In this document: piece after piece, positions 8,074 to 15,313 of the stretch
Layout of the letters: each line of letters starts with the position of its first letter
Numbering within the stretch: position 1 is the stretch's first letter
Origin: Verrucomicrobia bacterium UBA1211
GTDB taxonomy: Bacteria > Verrucomicrobiota > Kiritimatiellia > RFP12 > UBA1067
Assembly: GCA_002309585.1 (NCBI GenBank)
Contig: DBXN01000088.1
Coordinates: 1-22,373 of the forward strand
Direction of reading: 5' to 3'
DNA length: 22,373 nt
Notes under the pieces: generated by a model
Told to the model about the DNA's origin: nothing
Databases searched by the model: none
The model's input: the letters and a program-made list of their open reading frames with translations, nothing else
Program-made: the position numbers and the translations under genes

Positions 8074-8700
8074 GTGAATATGGCGATGTGGAAAGTGGTC
8101 AGTGATCAGTGGCCAGTGATCAATGCTCAGTGTTGCGTACCCTTTGCGTTTTTCGGTTTGCGCCAAATATTCTTTTGTGCGCGGAATAACGACGGAACAC
8201 CATGCAGCAGTAGCCTGTATAACATGCCAACCTCAAAATATTGGAACTATATCTCAACTTCAGAATCTGCGATACCCTTGAGGGAAGGTGACTCATATTC
8301 TTGGGATTTCGCAGGTATCTTTCCAATGGAGTTCGATTCGACTAATATTATGATTCATGCTTGTATGCTGGTTGGCGCAGATCAGTGGGTTTATTCGGCA
8401 ACAAACGCTTTCCGTTTTGTTGATCGTGAAATATCGAGTGGCACAAGAATGTGTTCCACTGCACATTTAGGGAATGAGAATTTGATTCAAGTGGTCATTT
8501 TCAAAAATGAGTTGGAAGGGATTCCTTTTCTTTTTGATAATCCGACAGGACAACGTATTTGTTCTATAGCAACCAACGAGGTTCCGTCTTTCGCGATGAA
8601 CACCAATGCGGCGATTCTCACCGTTACATTACCCGTGTCCCGCAAGACCGTGCGGTATTATCCCCGGACCGGGAGAATCGAGGAGGAGCCGATCCCGTGA
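8074..8700 (+). CDS. Hypothetical protein, possibly a 5'-truncated remnant
   Basis: A 208-codon ORF with a GTG start 4 bases after the previous stop, but its integrity is doubtful. Codons ~8-20 (KVVSDQWPVINAQ) simply translate the heptamer repeat at 8095-8132, and the following residues also lie in repeat-like DNA. There is no signal peptide and no convincing Shine-Dalgarno. From about residue 45 the sequence looks protein-like (SKYWNYISTSESAIPLREGD, then WDFAGIFPMEF) and ends in RKTVRYYPRTGRIEEEP. Base composition is AT-rich (about 38% GC in the 60 bases from 8221), unlike the downstream genes. I do not recognise the family. It may be the 3' part of an exported protein whose beginning was replaced by repeats, or a gene that starts later, for example at the ATG of MPTSKYW (8224). 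Confidence 0.45.
   Translation: MNMAMWKVVSDQWPVINAQCCVPFAFFGLRQIFFCARNNDGTPCSSSLYNMPTSKYWNYISTSESAIPLREGDSYSWDFAGIFPMEFDSTNIMIHACMLVGADQWVYSATNAFRFVDREISSGTRMCSTAHLGNENLIQVVIFKNELEGIPFLFDNPTGQRICSIATNEVPSFAMNTNAAILTVTLPVSRKTVRYYPRTGRIEEEPIP
8095..8132 (+). repeat. Heptanucleotide tandem repeat
   Basis: Five consecutive 7-base units, GTGGTCA GTGATCA GTGGCCA GTGATCA ATGCTCA, followed by a partial GTG. The units are built around TGATCA- and TGGCCA-type palindromes. Heptamer arrays like this are typically intergenic; here the array underlies the start of the ORF at 8074. The bases just after it (TTGCGTACCCTTTGCGTTTTT) also look like repeat-rich intergenic sequence. Confidence 0.75.
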
Positions 8701-8752
8701 GCAAATACCGCAACAGAGCATTCTGCCCGTTCTCTCGACCCATCGGGTATCC

Positions 8753-8772
8753 ATCATCCTGTTAATCCTGTC
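8753..8772 (+). repeat. Short intergenic direct repeat (ATCCTGT)
   Basis: ATCCTGTTA is followed directly by ATCCTGTCC, a 9-base period, and then a run of seven A. This lies in the 191-bp gap between the ORF ending at 8700 and the small basic protein gene. The rest of that gap shows an AT-rich stretch (8836-8865) that could hold a promoter, but I could not place convincing -35 and -10 boxes. Confidence 0.4.
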
Positions 8773-8880
8773 CAAAAAAACTCGTGCTAAAAATAATCCC
8801 TCCAACCACAATTGGGACTTGCATCTTCGGCTAAAATAAGGCAATATAAAAGATACTTTTTTGATCACCAAAGGAAAGGT

Positions 8881-8886
8881 TGGAGG
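8881..8886 (+). promoter_or_regulatory. Strong Shine-Dalgarno of the small basic protein gene
   Basis: TGGAGG lies 5 bases before the ATG at 8892. It fixes the start: the longer reading from TTG at 8880 would put the ribosome-binding site inside the coding region. It is the best anti-Shine-Dalgarno match I noticed in the window, which suggests high expression. Confidence 0.65.
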
Positions 8887-8891
8887 ATTTC

Positions 8892-9125
8892 ATGGGTACA
8901 GGCCGTACACTACACAAAAATCCGCGCACGCGTCCGATCAAGACGCCGAGTGAGAAGGCTCGCCGCACCAAGGCGCAACGCGCTCGGTTGGTCAAGCTCG
9001 GCATGGATGAGGCGGAAGTGGCCAAGATGCAGCCGGAGGATGTCCGTAAGAAGGTGATGCATCCCGCAGAGGTTAAGAAAGCGCTGGCGAAGAAGGCCGC
9101 CGCGGCGGCTCCCGCCGCTGAATAA
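8892..9125 (+). CDS. Small basic protein (77 aa), function unknown
   Basis: A 77-residue protein starting MGTGRTLHKNPRTRPIKTPS. It is very rich in Lys and Arg in the first half (SEKARRTKAQRARLVKLGMD), has a short acidic/helical middle (EAEVAKMQPEDVRKKV) and an Ala/Lys-rich tail (KALAKKAAAAAPAAE). There is no signal peptide. Composition and size resemble ribosome- or nucleic-acid-associated small proteins. Chlamydiae and Verrucomicrobia are known to have a conserved small basic protein family, but I cannot confirm membership from sequence alone. A near-perfect ribosome-binding site and an intrinsic terminator 20 bases after the stop make it a stand-alone, probably highly expressed gene. Confidence 0.75.
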   Translation: MGTGRTLHKNPRTRPIKTPSEKARRTKAQRARLVKLGMDEAEVAKMQPEDVRKKVMHPAEVKKALAKKAAAAAPAAE

Positions 9126-9145
9126 CCGATCCCGAACAGGCTATG

Positions 9146-9184
9146 AAAGACGCGTCCCTGATTCGCAGGAACGCGTCTTTTGTG
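9146..9184 (+). terminator. Rho-independent terminator
   Basis: The stem AAAGACGCGTCCCTG (9146-9160) pairs with CAGGAACGCGTCTTT (9166-9180) with a single C-A mismatch, a 5-base loop and a T-rich 3' side. It sits 20 bases after the small basic protein gene and ends its transcript. It also shows that the ATG at 9143 is not a real start for the next gene. Confidence 0.85.
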
Positions 9185-9211
9185 TGTCATAACCCCGGAA
9201 GGAGCCCGCAC

Positions 9212-10162
9212 ATGAAGATCGCCGCATTTCTCCTCGCATTGACCGGATGGACGCTCTGCGCGTTCGCCCAGGGAAATGACAACCGCGTCCCGTTCGCGGA
9301 CCCCTCGATCCTCTATCACAACGGCTTCTACTACGCCTACGGTACCCATTCGAAGGACGGGATCGATGTGGCGCGGTCGCGTAACCTCGAAACGTGGCAG
9401 GGGCGTGTCGGCCGGGCGAACGGACGCCTGGCCCTCCACAAGGACGACTCCTTCGGGAACAGCCGCTTCTGGGCGCCGGAGGTCTACCGGGTGAACGGAC
9501 GGTTCATCATGTACTATTCGGCCGATCTCCATGTCTGCGCCGCCGTCGCCGATCACCCCCTCGGCCCGTTCGTCCAGAAGGAGAAGCGACCGATCTTCCC
9601 CGACTTCGAAGGGATCGACAACTCGCTCTTCATCGACAAGGACGGGAAGGGCTGGATGGTCTTTGTCCGTTTCGACAACGGGAATGTGGTCTGGAGCGTC
9701 GAGATGACCGACGACTACCTCCACGCCAAACCCGAGACGCTGCGGTTCTGTTTTCGGGCTTCCCAGCCCTGGGAGCTGAAAATGGGGAAGGTCAACGAGG
9801 GGATGTTCATCACACCCTACCGCAACCGCTACTACATGACCTATTCCGGAAATGATTTCAAAAGTCAGGACTATGCGATCGGCTGCGCCGTCGCCACGGA
9901 CATGAAAGGCCCCTGGACCAAGATGGCGGACAACCCGATCCTCCACAGCCGCAACGGGCTGGTGGGGATTGGGCACAGCGCGATGTTCAAAGATAAGAAC
10001 GGAAAACTGAAAATCGTCTTCCACGCCCACAACAGCGAGACAAGCGTGCAGCCCAGGCGGATGTACATCGCCGACGTCACCTTCAAGGAGACGCCGGAGG
10101 GCGCGCCGAAGATGGTGATCGGCGACCGGTTCATCACCGCCCGATACGGAAAGGTGGAATAA
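9212..10162 (+). CDS. Secreted GH43-like glycosidase
   Basis: 316 residues with a signal peptide (MKIAAFLLALTGWTLCAFAQ) and then one five-bladed beta-propeller domain of the glycoside hydrolase family 43 type. The three expected acidic residues are visible: Asp30 in FADPSI (general base), Asp136 in GIDNSLF (pKa modulator) and Glu196 in VNEGMF (general acid). RFWAPEVY is also typical of the fold. Family members act on arabinan, xylan or related side chains (arabinofuranosidase, xylosidase, arabinanase); the exact substrate cannot be read. At ~295 mature residues it is a bare catalytic domain with no carbohydrate-binding module. The ATG at 9212 is chosen because GGAAGGAG lies 7 bases upstream and the signal peptide starts there. 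It leads a co-directional run to 13266, the next gene beginning 3 bases after its stop. Confidence 0.88.
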   Translation: MKIAAFLLALTGWTLCAFAQGNDNRVPFADPSILYHNGFYYAYGTHSKDGIDVARSRNLETWQGRVGRANGRLALHKDDSFGNSRFWAPEVYRVNGRFIMYYSADLHVCAAVADHPLGPFVQKEKRPIFPDFEGIDNSLFIDKDGKGWMVFVRFDNGNVVWSVEMTDDYLHAKPETLRFCFRASQPWELKMGKVNEGMFITPYRNRYYMTYSGNDFKSQDYAIGCAVATDMKGPWTKMADNPILHSRNGLVGIGHSAMFKDKNGKLKIVFHAHNSETSVQPRRMYIADVTFKETPEGAPKMVIGDRFITARYGKVE

Positions 10163-10165
10163 CAG

Positions 10166-10942
10166 ATGACAACACGGACAGTTCTAGCCGCATTTCTTTT
10201 GACGTTCCTCTTCGGAACGGCGCTTGCCGCCGATGACAAAGCCGCCAAGTCGAATGAGGAGACGGCCGCCGCGGTGAACGACCCGACCGCCTCGGAGATC
10301 CTCGCCGAGTGTTCCAGGATCATCCCGACCGAAAAACTGCTTCTCACGGGACGCATCAAAGTCCGGAAACTGCGTGGCATCGTGCTTCAGGAGAACCCCT
10401 TTAAGCTGATGACGGATTGGGGGGCGAACCCGCCCTCGGCGGAGATCCTTCTGCTGGACCTCAAGGGAACGTCGCTCGTCGAGCGGGCGATCCTGTCGCG
10501 CCCGACGGGCCAGCCGGCCCAGATCCGGGTTTTCAGCGGAAACGACCAGAAACCCGTCGAGACCCCCTCATACGCGGGACGGGTCATCGGCAGCGACATG
10601 ACCTGGCTCGACCTCTCCATGGATTATCTCTGGTGGCAGAGCGTCCATTTTGACGACCCGAAGCGCGGGAAGAGCCGGAACGGCCGGGATTGCGACATTC
10701 TGATCGCCGCGCCCCCCCACCCCATCCCCGGTTGCGTCGCCCTCCGCATCTGGGTGGACCGCCAGTTGAAATGCCTGATGCAGGTCGAACAGATCGGCTT
10801 ACAGGGTGAACCCGTCCGCCGGATGTGGGTCCAGCGCGTGAAGAAAATGAAGGACCGGTGGATGATCCGCGATATGGAGGTCGAGACGTTCGGCAGCGGA
10901 CACCGGACCCAGCTGTTGATCGAGGAGCTTGCCGAACCGTAA
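10166..10942 (+). CDS. LolA-like outer-membrane lipoprotein-sorting protein
   Basis: 258 residues with a signal peptide (MTTRTVLAAFLLTFLFGTALA). The pattern GSDMTWLDLSMDYLWW, then a Cys-containing strand, then a strand with IWVDRQLKCLMQVEQI, then RRMWVQRVKKMKDRWMIRDM matches the LolA-like 'outer membrane lipoprotein-sorting protein' family (half-barrel fold). By family knowledge such proteins are periplasmic lipid or lipoprotein carriers, although these distant members are not experimentally typed. It lies 3 bases after the GH43 gene, with AAAGGTGG about 8 bases before the ATG, and 18 bases before the first CNNM gene, so it is probably co-transcribed. Its pairing with a glycosidase looks incidental; the link with membrane proteins downstream is more natural. 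Confidence 0.75.
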   Translation: MTTRTVLAAFLLTFLFGTALAADDKAAKSNEETAAAVNDPTASEILAECSRIIPTEKLLLTGRIKVRKLRGIVLQENPFKLMTDWGANPPSAEILLLDLKGTSLVERAILSRPTGQPAQIRVFSGNDQKPVETPSYAGRVIGSDMTWLDLSMDYLWWQSVHFDDPKRGKSRNGRDCDILIAAPPHPIPGCVALRIWVDRQLKCLMQVEQIGLQGEPVRRMWVQRVKKMKDRWMIRDMEVETFGSGHRTQLLIEELAEP

Positions 10943-10960
10943 CGCTCGCGCAGTCCAGAC

Positions 10961-12277
10961 ATGCACGTTGCCGCATATACTCTTTCCCTCTCGATTCTGC
11001 TGATTCTTTTATTCTGCCTGTCGGCCTTTTTCTCCGCCAGCGAGACGGCGTTTTTCTCCCTCACGCCCATCCAGATCGGACGGATCAAGCGCCGGAACAG
11101 GAAGACCGGCCGCAGGCTGGACCGGCTTTTGAAAGATCCCGCCCTGTTGCTCTCCACCCTTCTGGTCGGCAACAACCTCGCCAACTTCACGCTGGCCGCG
11201 ATCGGTTATCTGCTTCTAGACCGGGTCTGGCCCGGGCGGGGCGAACTCATCGGCATCCCGGCAATCACCTTCCTCCTGCTGATCTTCGGCGAGATCACCC
11301 CGAAACGCCTCGCGATCCTCCATACGGAATTCATCGCCACGCACGCCGTGCGCCTTTTACAGTTCTTCCGCTTCCTGCTCTTCCCGCTCAGCATCCTGAT
11401 GAAAAAGGCGACCCAGACGAAGGTCTTCCGGAAGGCCTTGATCCGCGAACGCCAGAACCTCAGCGATGACGAGTTGCTGACGGTCCTTGAAACGGGACAG
11501 GAAACCGGTGTGCTTGACGCCGAAGAGGTTTCGATGGTCAACGGCATCATCCGGCTGGCCGACCTGATGGCGAGCGACGAGATGATCCCCCGGATCGATA
11601 TCGTCGGGCTTGACCTGGACCTTCCCCGGTCGCAATGGCTGGAGATCGTCCGGCGCGCCAAACACCGCTATCTCCCCATCTTCCGCCGGACACCCGACGC
11701 GATTGAGGGGTGCCTCGACGCCGTTCTCTTCCTGATGAACCCGATCCACAATCTGGAGAAGGCTTCCTTCTCCCCCCTCTTCGTCCCGGAAAACATGCCG
11801 CTGGACACCCTCCTGCTGGAGTTTCAGGCCCAGGCCTGTCCGATCGCCTGCGTGCTGGATGAATACGGCGGAACCGCCGGCATCATCACGCGCGGCGACA
11901 TCCTTGAACTGATCTCCGCACCGGTCGTGACCGCATCCCACACCACCCCGCAGATTTACGCCGTCAACGAAAAGACCTGGATCATGGACGGGACAACCAG
12001 CCTGGAAGAGATCAACCAGGTGACCGATCTCGAACTGACCGCCGATGACTCCGACCGTATCTCCGGCTGGATCACCTTCCACGCGAAGGCGATCCCGTCT
12101 TCAGGCCTGGAGATTGAGGCGCAAGGGTGCCGGGTAACGGTTCTGGAGATGCGTAAACGCCGTATCACCCGTGTGCGCCTCATGATCACCCAAGACACGG
12201 AACCGCCCGAGACCGACACACTGCCGAAAGGCCAGGACGAACTGCTGCCCAGCGAAGAGGAGAATCCGCCGCAATGA
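10961..12277 (+). CDS. CNNM/CorC (HlyC) family membrane protein
   Basis: 438 residues. The N-terminal CNNM (DUF21) transmembrane domain carries the signature FFSASETAFFSL at ~24-34 and FGEITPKR at ~109-115, with three to four hydrophobic helices before ~170. A CBS-domain pair follows (~195-330), ending with the hallmark DEYGGTAGIITRGDIL (Asp300). A C-terminal CorC_HlyC domain (~335-415) contains ISGWITFHAKAIPSSG. The architecture and length are standard. Members are divalent-cation (magnesium or cobalt) or sodium-linked transporters and resistance proteins of the inner membrane; the 'hemolysin' name is historical. It follows the LolA-like gene by 18 bases and overlaps a second CNNM gene by 4 bases. 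Confidence 0.9.
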   Translation: MHVAAYTLSLSILLILLFCLSAFFSASETAFFSLTPIQIGRIKRRNRKTGRRLDRLLKDPALLLSTLLVGNNLANFTLAAIGYLLLDRVWPGRGELIGIPAITFLLLIFGEITPKRLAILHTEFIATHAVRLLQFFRFLLFPLSILMKKATQTKVFRKALIRERQNLSDDELLTVLETGQETGVLDAEEVSMVNGIIRLADLMASDEMIPRIDIVGLDLDLPRSQWLEIVRRAKHRYLPIFRRTPDAIEGCLDAVLFLMNPIHNLEKASFSPLFVPENMPLDTLLLEFQAQACPIACVLDEYGGTAGIITRGDILELISAPVVTASHTTPQIYAVNEKTWIMDGTTSLEEINQVTDLELTADDSDRISGWITFHAKAIPSSGLEIEAQGCRVTVLEMRKRRITRVRLMITQDTEPPETDTLPKGQDELLPSEEENPPQ

Positions 12278-13266
12278 AGACGATCCTTCTCTTTCTCCTG
12301 TTGCTGCTCTGCATGGCGCTCTTCGGATTCTTCTCGGGGATCGAATCCGGGATGCGGGCGATCAACCGCGCCCGCCTGCTGCACTGGGCCAAAAGCGGCA
12401 TCAAGCCGGCCATCCTTCTCCAGCGCTATCTGGATGACATGCAGCGTTTTCTCGCCACGGTACTCGTCGGTAACAACCTGGCGAACGTCACCATCTCAAT
12501 CCTGACCGCAAGCCTGGCGGGCAACCTCTTTACGGGTACCCGCCACCCGCTTGTCGGCGGCGCCATCTGGGAAGGGTTCATCGCCGTCAGCATCCTCTAC
12601 TTTTGCGAATACCTGCCGAAGCTGCTCTTCACCAACCGTCCCCTCCGCCGGACGGTCCAGGCCTGCCGCTTTTTCCGGTATTGCGACCGGTTGCTCGCGC
12701 CCTTCACCAGTCTGATGCTCTGGATCACCCGATGGATGACCCTCCCGAAGGATCGCGAAAACGACAACAAACCCTTCCTCCCGACGCGCGAGTACGTTGT
12801 CAATGTCATCACCGATCGGAAAAGGGGCGCGGACATCTCGGCGCTTGAAAGCGTGATGATCCGGAAGGTGCTCGACCTTCAGAACATGAAAGCCGCCGAT
12901 ATCATGACCCCCATCCGGCAAATCACCAAGGTCTCCGAAGAGACCCCGCTCAGCATCTGTTTCCAACTGGTCCGCGATTCGGGCCACATCCGTCTTCCGG
13001 TCCTCAGTTCGGACGGAACCCAGTGGGTCGGCATGGTGGACGCCTTCAGGGAGCTTGCCAACGGCGCGACGCCGGATTCCGATACGCCGGCGGGAAAGTG
13101 CGTCCGACGGATCTCCTCTGTGCCGGGCGACAAACCCGCCGACGAGCTGCTCCCCAAGATGCGCGGGGAACACAGCCCGATGCTTTTTGTCAAGGACCCC
13201 CAAACCCAAAAGGTGATCGGCATCCTCACCGAAGCGACCGTCCTCAACATCTTCAACCGCGGTTGA
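12274..13266 (+). CDS. Divergent CNNM-type membrane protein without CorC domain
   Basis: 330 residues. The CNNM (DUF21) domain is recognisable but altered: FFSGIESGMRAI replaces the usual SxxETAxxSL pattern, and CEYLPKLLF (111-119) stands where the paralogue has GEITPKRLA. LVGNNLANVTIS is retained. A CBS pair follows (~195-325; AADIMTPIRQITKV, then IRLPVL, then VGMVDAFREL, then KVIGILTEATVL). The protein ends there, so the C-terminal CorC domain is missing, not just shortened. The start ATGA overlaps the preceding stop by 4 bases, implying translational coupling with the complete paralogue and perhaps a heteromeric transporter (inference). It ends 7 bases before the convergent peptidase gene. 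Confidence 0.85.
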   Translation: MKTILLFLLLLLCMALFGFFSGIESGMRAINRARLLHWAKSGIKPAILLQRYLDDMQRFLATVLVGNNLANVTISILTASLAGNLFTGTRHPLVGGAIWEGFIAVSILYFCEYLPKLLFTNRPLRRTVQACRFFRYCDRLLAPFTSLMLWITRWMTLPKDRENDNKPFLPTREYVVNVITDRKRGADISALESVMIRKVLDLQNMKAADIMTPIRQITKVSEETPLSICFQLVRDSGHIRLPVLSSDGTQWVGMVDAFRELANGATPDSDTPAGKCVRRISSVPGDKPADELLPKMRGEHSPMLFVKDPQTQKVIGILTEATVLNIFNRG

Positions 13267-13273
13267 CGAACCG

Positions 13274-15136
13274 TCACCGCCCGGCATCGCGCCGGACAGG
13301 TTTCCCCAGCTTCCGGACGAAGAAATCCTTCAATCGGCGCCAGCCGTACGGGCCGACGCTTCCCGCACAGTGACCGCCACCGGGGATGACCAGCAGTTCG
13401 AAATCCTTGTCGGCCTTGATCAGGGCATCCACCACCTTGTACGTGGAGGAGGGATCCACGTTGTCATCCACCTCGCCGACCATCAGCAGCAACTCCCCCC
13501 GCAGCCGGTGGGCTTGGGTGATGTTGCTCTGCTCCCGGTAATGCGGCCCGACCGGCCACCCCATCCATTGCTCGTTCCACCAAATCTTGTCCATGCAGTT
13601 GTCATGGCACCCGCAGTCCGCGACAGCCGCCTTGTAAAAATCGCCATACCACAGCAACGCCCCCATCGCGCTCTGCCCGCCGGCTGACCCGCCGTAGATC
13701 CCGACCCGTGAGAGGTCCATTTGCGGATAGCGCTCGGCGGCGGCCCGGAGCCAAGCGATCCGGTCCGGCAATCCCGCGTCGGCGATGTTTTTCCAGGCGA
13801 CATCATGAAATCGCTTGGAGCGCCAGTTCGTCCCCATCCCGTCAATCTGAACAACGATGAATCCCCTGTTCGCAAGATCGACGCAGCGCGACCCGGTGAT
13901 GTACGCCTTGGGAACATGGGCGTCATGCGGTCCGGCATAGATGTCCTCCACCACCGGATAACGCAGGGCGGGATCGAAATCCTTGGGCCGCCAGATCAGC
14001 CCGTAGATCTCGGTAACGCCATCCCGGCCGGGCGCGTGGAACCGTTCGGGCGGCCGCCACCCCGCCGCGCCGGGGTCGCGGCCAAGTTCGCAGACCAGCG
14101 TGCCGTCATCCCGCCGCCGCAACTCCGAAACCGGCGGCAGATCGACGCGCGACCACGTATCGACGAAATACCGCCCGTCCGGCGAGGGTTTCACCTTGTG
14201 CGTGCCGTCCCCTTCGGTGAGGACCCGGAACCCGCTGCCGTCAAACTTCGCCACGCAGTAGTGCTCGTAATAGGGATCCTGTCCCTGAACCACCCCGACC
14301 GCCTTGAAGTAGACGGCCCGCGCGGCCTCATCGACCGATTCGACCGATTTCACGACCCACTCGCCCGAAGTGACGGCGTTCTTCACCTTTCCCGTCCGCG
14401 TATCGTAGAGGTAGAGGTGGTTCCATCCGCTGCGCTCGGACATCCACAGCAGCTCGTCCGTCGCATCCAGAAACTTCAGGAAGAACTTGCTGCTGTAGCA
14501 GAAGAAGGTTGGGCACATCTCATCCACCAACGCCCGTGCGACACCGTTGGTCGAAACCTCGATGACGCGCATCACCTGATGGCCCCGCTGGTTGTAGACG
14601 AACCGAAAGGCGGAACTGTCCTTCTTCCACGACCAACGGTCCAGCGACCACGGATTCGCGAAAAGCGCGGAATCGATCGGCTGCCTCCGCTTGGACGCGG
14701 TGTCAACCAGCATCGGCAGATCATACGGAACCGCATCACCCGGCTTGAGATAGTCGATCTGCCGGACACTCGGCTGGAACCCGTCCTTGGGGACCGAATT
14801 GATCAGCGTCACCTTCCGGGAATCGCCGGGAACATGGTGCAGATGGATCCGGAAGCGCCCGTTCGGGGCCATCAGCGCGTCCCTGCCCCCGCCATGCCGC
14901 GGCGCGGGCGGTTTCGACGGACCGGCATAATCCGGATCCTGGGCGTCAATGACCCGCATCGTTCCCGTTTCCGCATCAACCCCCACCCGTTCAACGCCGC
15001 CGCCCTGCCGGGGACGTTCGAACCATGCCCTTGTGCCGGACACCCAGTTCAACGTGATTTCCCGCGCCTGAACCGTTGCCGCGCACATCCACACCGCCCA
15101 AACCAAAACCGCCTGACCCATCAACCGGGAGATCAT
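13274..15136 (-). CDS. Secreted S9 prolyl-oligopeptidase / DPP-IV-like peptidase
   Basis: 620 residues. The signal peptide starts at MISRLMGQAVLVWAVWMC; this ATG (15136) has AGAGGTG upstream and is preferred to the TTG at 15175. Residues ~70-370 form a beta-propeller of DPP-IV N-terminal type (SERSGWNHLYLYD, HKVKPSPDGRYFVDTWS). The catalytic alpha/beta-hydrolase domain has Ser484 (GGSAGG), Asp557 (GEVDDNVDP) and His589 (GGGHCAGS), a full Ser-Asp-His triad. Family S9 enzymes remove dipeptides or cleave after proline in short peptides, usually in the periplasm or at the surface. The Glu-Glu pair (YEEE-type) that anchors the substrate N-terminus in classic DPP-IV is not evident, so specificity is uncertain. 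The gene is convergent with the CNNM pair and divergent from the GH5-like gene. Confidence 0.88.
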   Translation of the reverse strand: MISRLMGQAVLVWAVWMCAATVQAREITLNWVSGTRAWFERPRQGGGVERVGVDAETGTMRVIDAQDPDYAGPSKPPAPRHGGGRDALMAPNGRFRIHLHHVPGDSRKVTLINSVPKDGFQPSVRQIDYLKPGDAVPYDLPMLVDTASKRRQPIDSALFANPWSLDRWSWKKDSSAFRFVYNQRGHQVMRVIEVSTNGVARALVDEMCPTFFCYSSKFFLKFLDATDELLWMSERSGWNHLYLYDTRTGKVKNAVTSGEWVVKSVESVDEAARAVYFKAVGVVQGQDPYYEHYCVAKFDGSGFRVLTEGDGTHKVKPSPDGRYFVDTWSRVDLPPVSELRRRDDGTLVCELGRDPGAAGWRPPERFHAPGRDGVTEIYGLIWRPKDFDPALRYPVVEDIYAGPHDAHVPKAYITGSRCVDLANRGFIVVQIDGMGTNWRSKRFHDVAWKNIADAGLPDRIAWLRAAAERYPQMDLSRVGIYGGSAGGQSAMGALLWYGDFYKAAVADCGCHDNCMDKIWWNEQWMGWPVGPHYREQSNITQAHRLRGELLLMVGEVDDNVDPSSTYKVVDALIKADKDFELLVIPGGGHCAGSVGPYGWRRLKDFFVRKLGKPVRRDAGR

Positions 15137-15175
15137 ACCCACACCTCTTTCCCATACATTACCGTTCAGCCACAA

Positions 15176-15262
15176 GACTTCGGACTTCAGACATCAGACT
15201 TCTCAACGCTCAACCGTTAAAGGGTGCCCCTCCCAATGCTCAAACGCTCAACCCTCAACCCC
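15176..15262 (+). repeat. Two adjoining heptanucleotide repeat blocks
   Basis: Block 1 (15176-15217) reads GACTTCG GACTTCA GACATCA GACTTCT CAACGCT CAACCGT, six successive 7-base units. After a 16-base break, block 2 (15234-15262) reads CAATGCT, CAAACGCT (8 bases), CAACCCT, CAACCCC. The units differ in sequence from those at 8095 but share the 7-base period. They lie in the divergent intergenic region just upstream of the peptidase gene and the GH5-like gene. Confidence 0.7.
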
Positions 15263-15276
15263 CCAAAAGTTATCAT
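15248..15276 (+). promoter_or_regulatory. Candidate sigma70-type promoter for the GH5-like gene
   Basis: TATCAT at 15271-15276 matches the -10 consensus at 5 of 6 positions. With a 17-base spacer, TCAACC (15248-15253) is a weak -35 (3 of 6). An alternative is TTGACG at 15282-15287 (5 of 6) with TACGGT at 15305-15310 (3 of 6). I cannot decide between them. Confidence 0.3.
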
Positions 15277-15277
15277 A

Positions 15278-15299
15278 ACGCTTGACGGGGCGCAAGCGT
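15278..15299. other. Perfect inverted repeat, possible operator or hairpin
   Basis: ACGCTTG and CAAGCGT form a perfect 7-base inverted repeat with an 8-base spacer. It lies within the divergent intergenic region next to both promoter candidates, so it could be an operator or a small hairpin. There is no T-tract, so it is not a terminator. Confidence 0.35.
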
Positions 15300-15313
15300 C
15301 ATGGTACGGTTAC

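Noticed and set aside
9143..9211. Upstream ATG (9143) for the GH43-like gene
   Set aside because: It would translate through the intrinsic terminator and bury the signal peptide. ATG 9212 has a proper ribosome-binding site.
8831..10030. 399-codon minus-strand ORF
   Set aside because: It crosses the small basic protein gene, its terminator and the GH43-like gene on the other strand; composition is that of a shadow frame.
13721..15220. 499-codon plus-strand ORF
   Set aside because: It is antisense to the S9 peptidase, whose complete catalytic triad is readable on the minus strand. It is rich in Arg, Pro and His, as shadows are.
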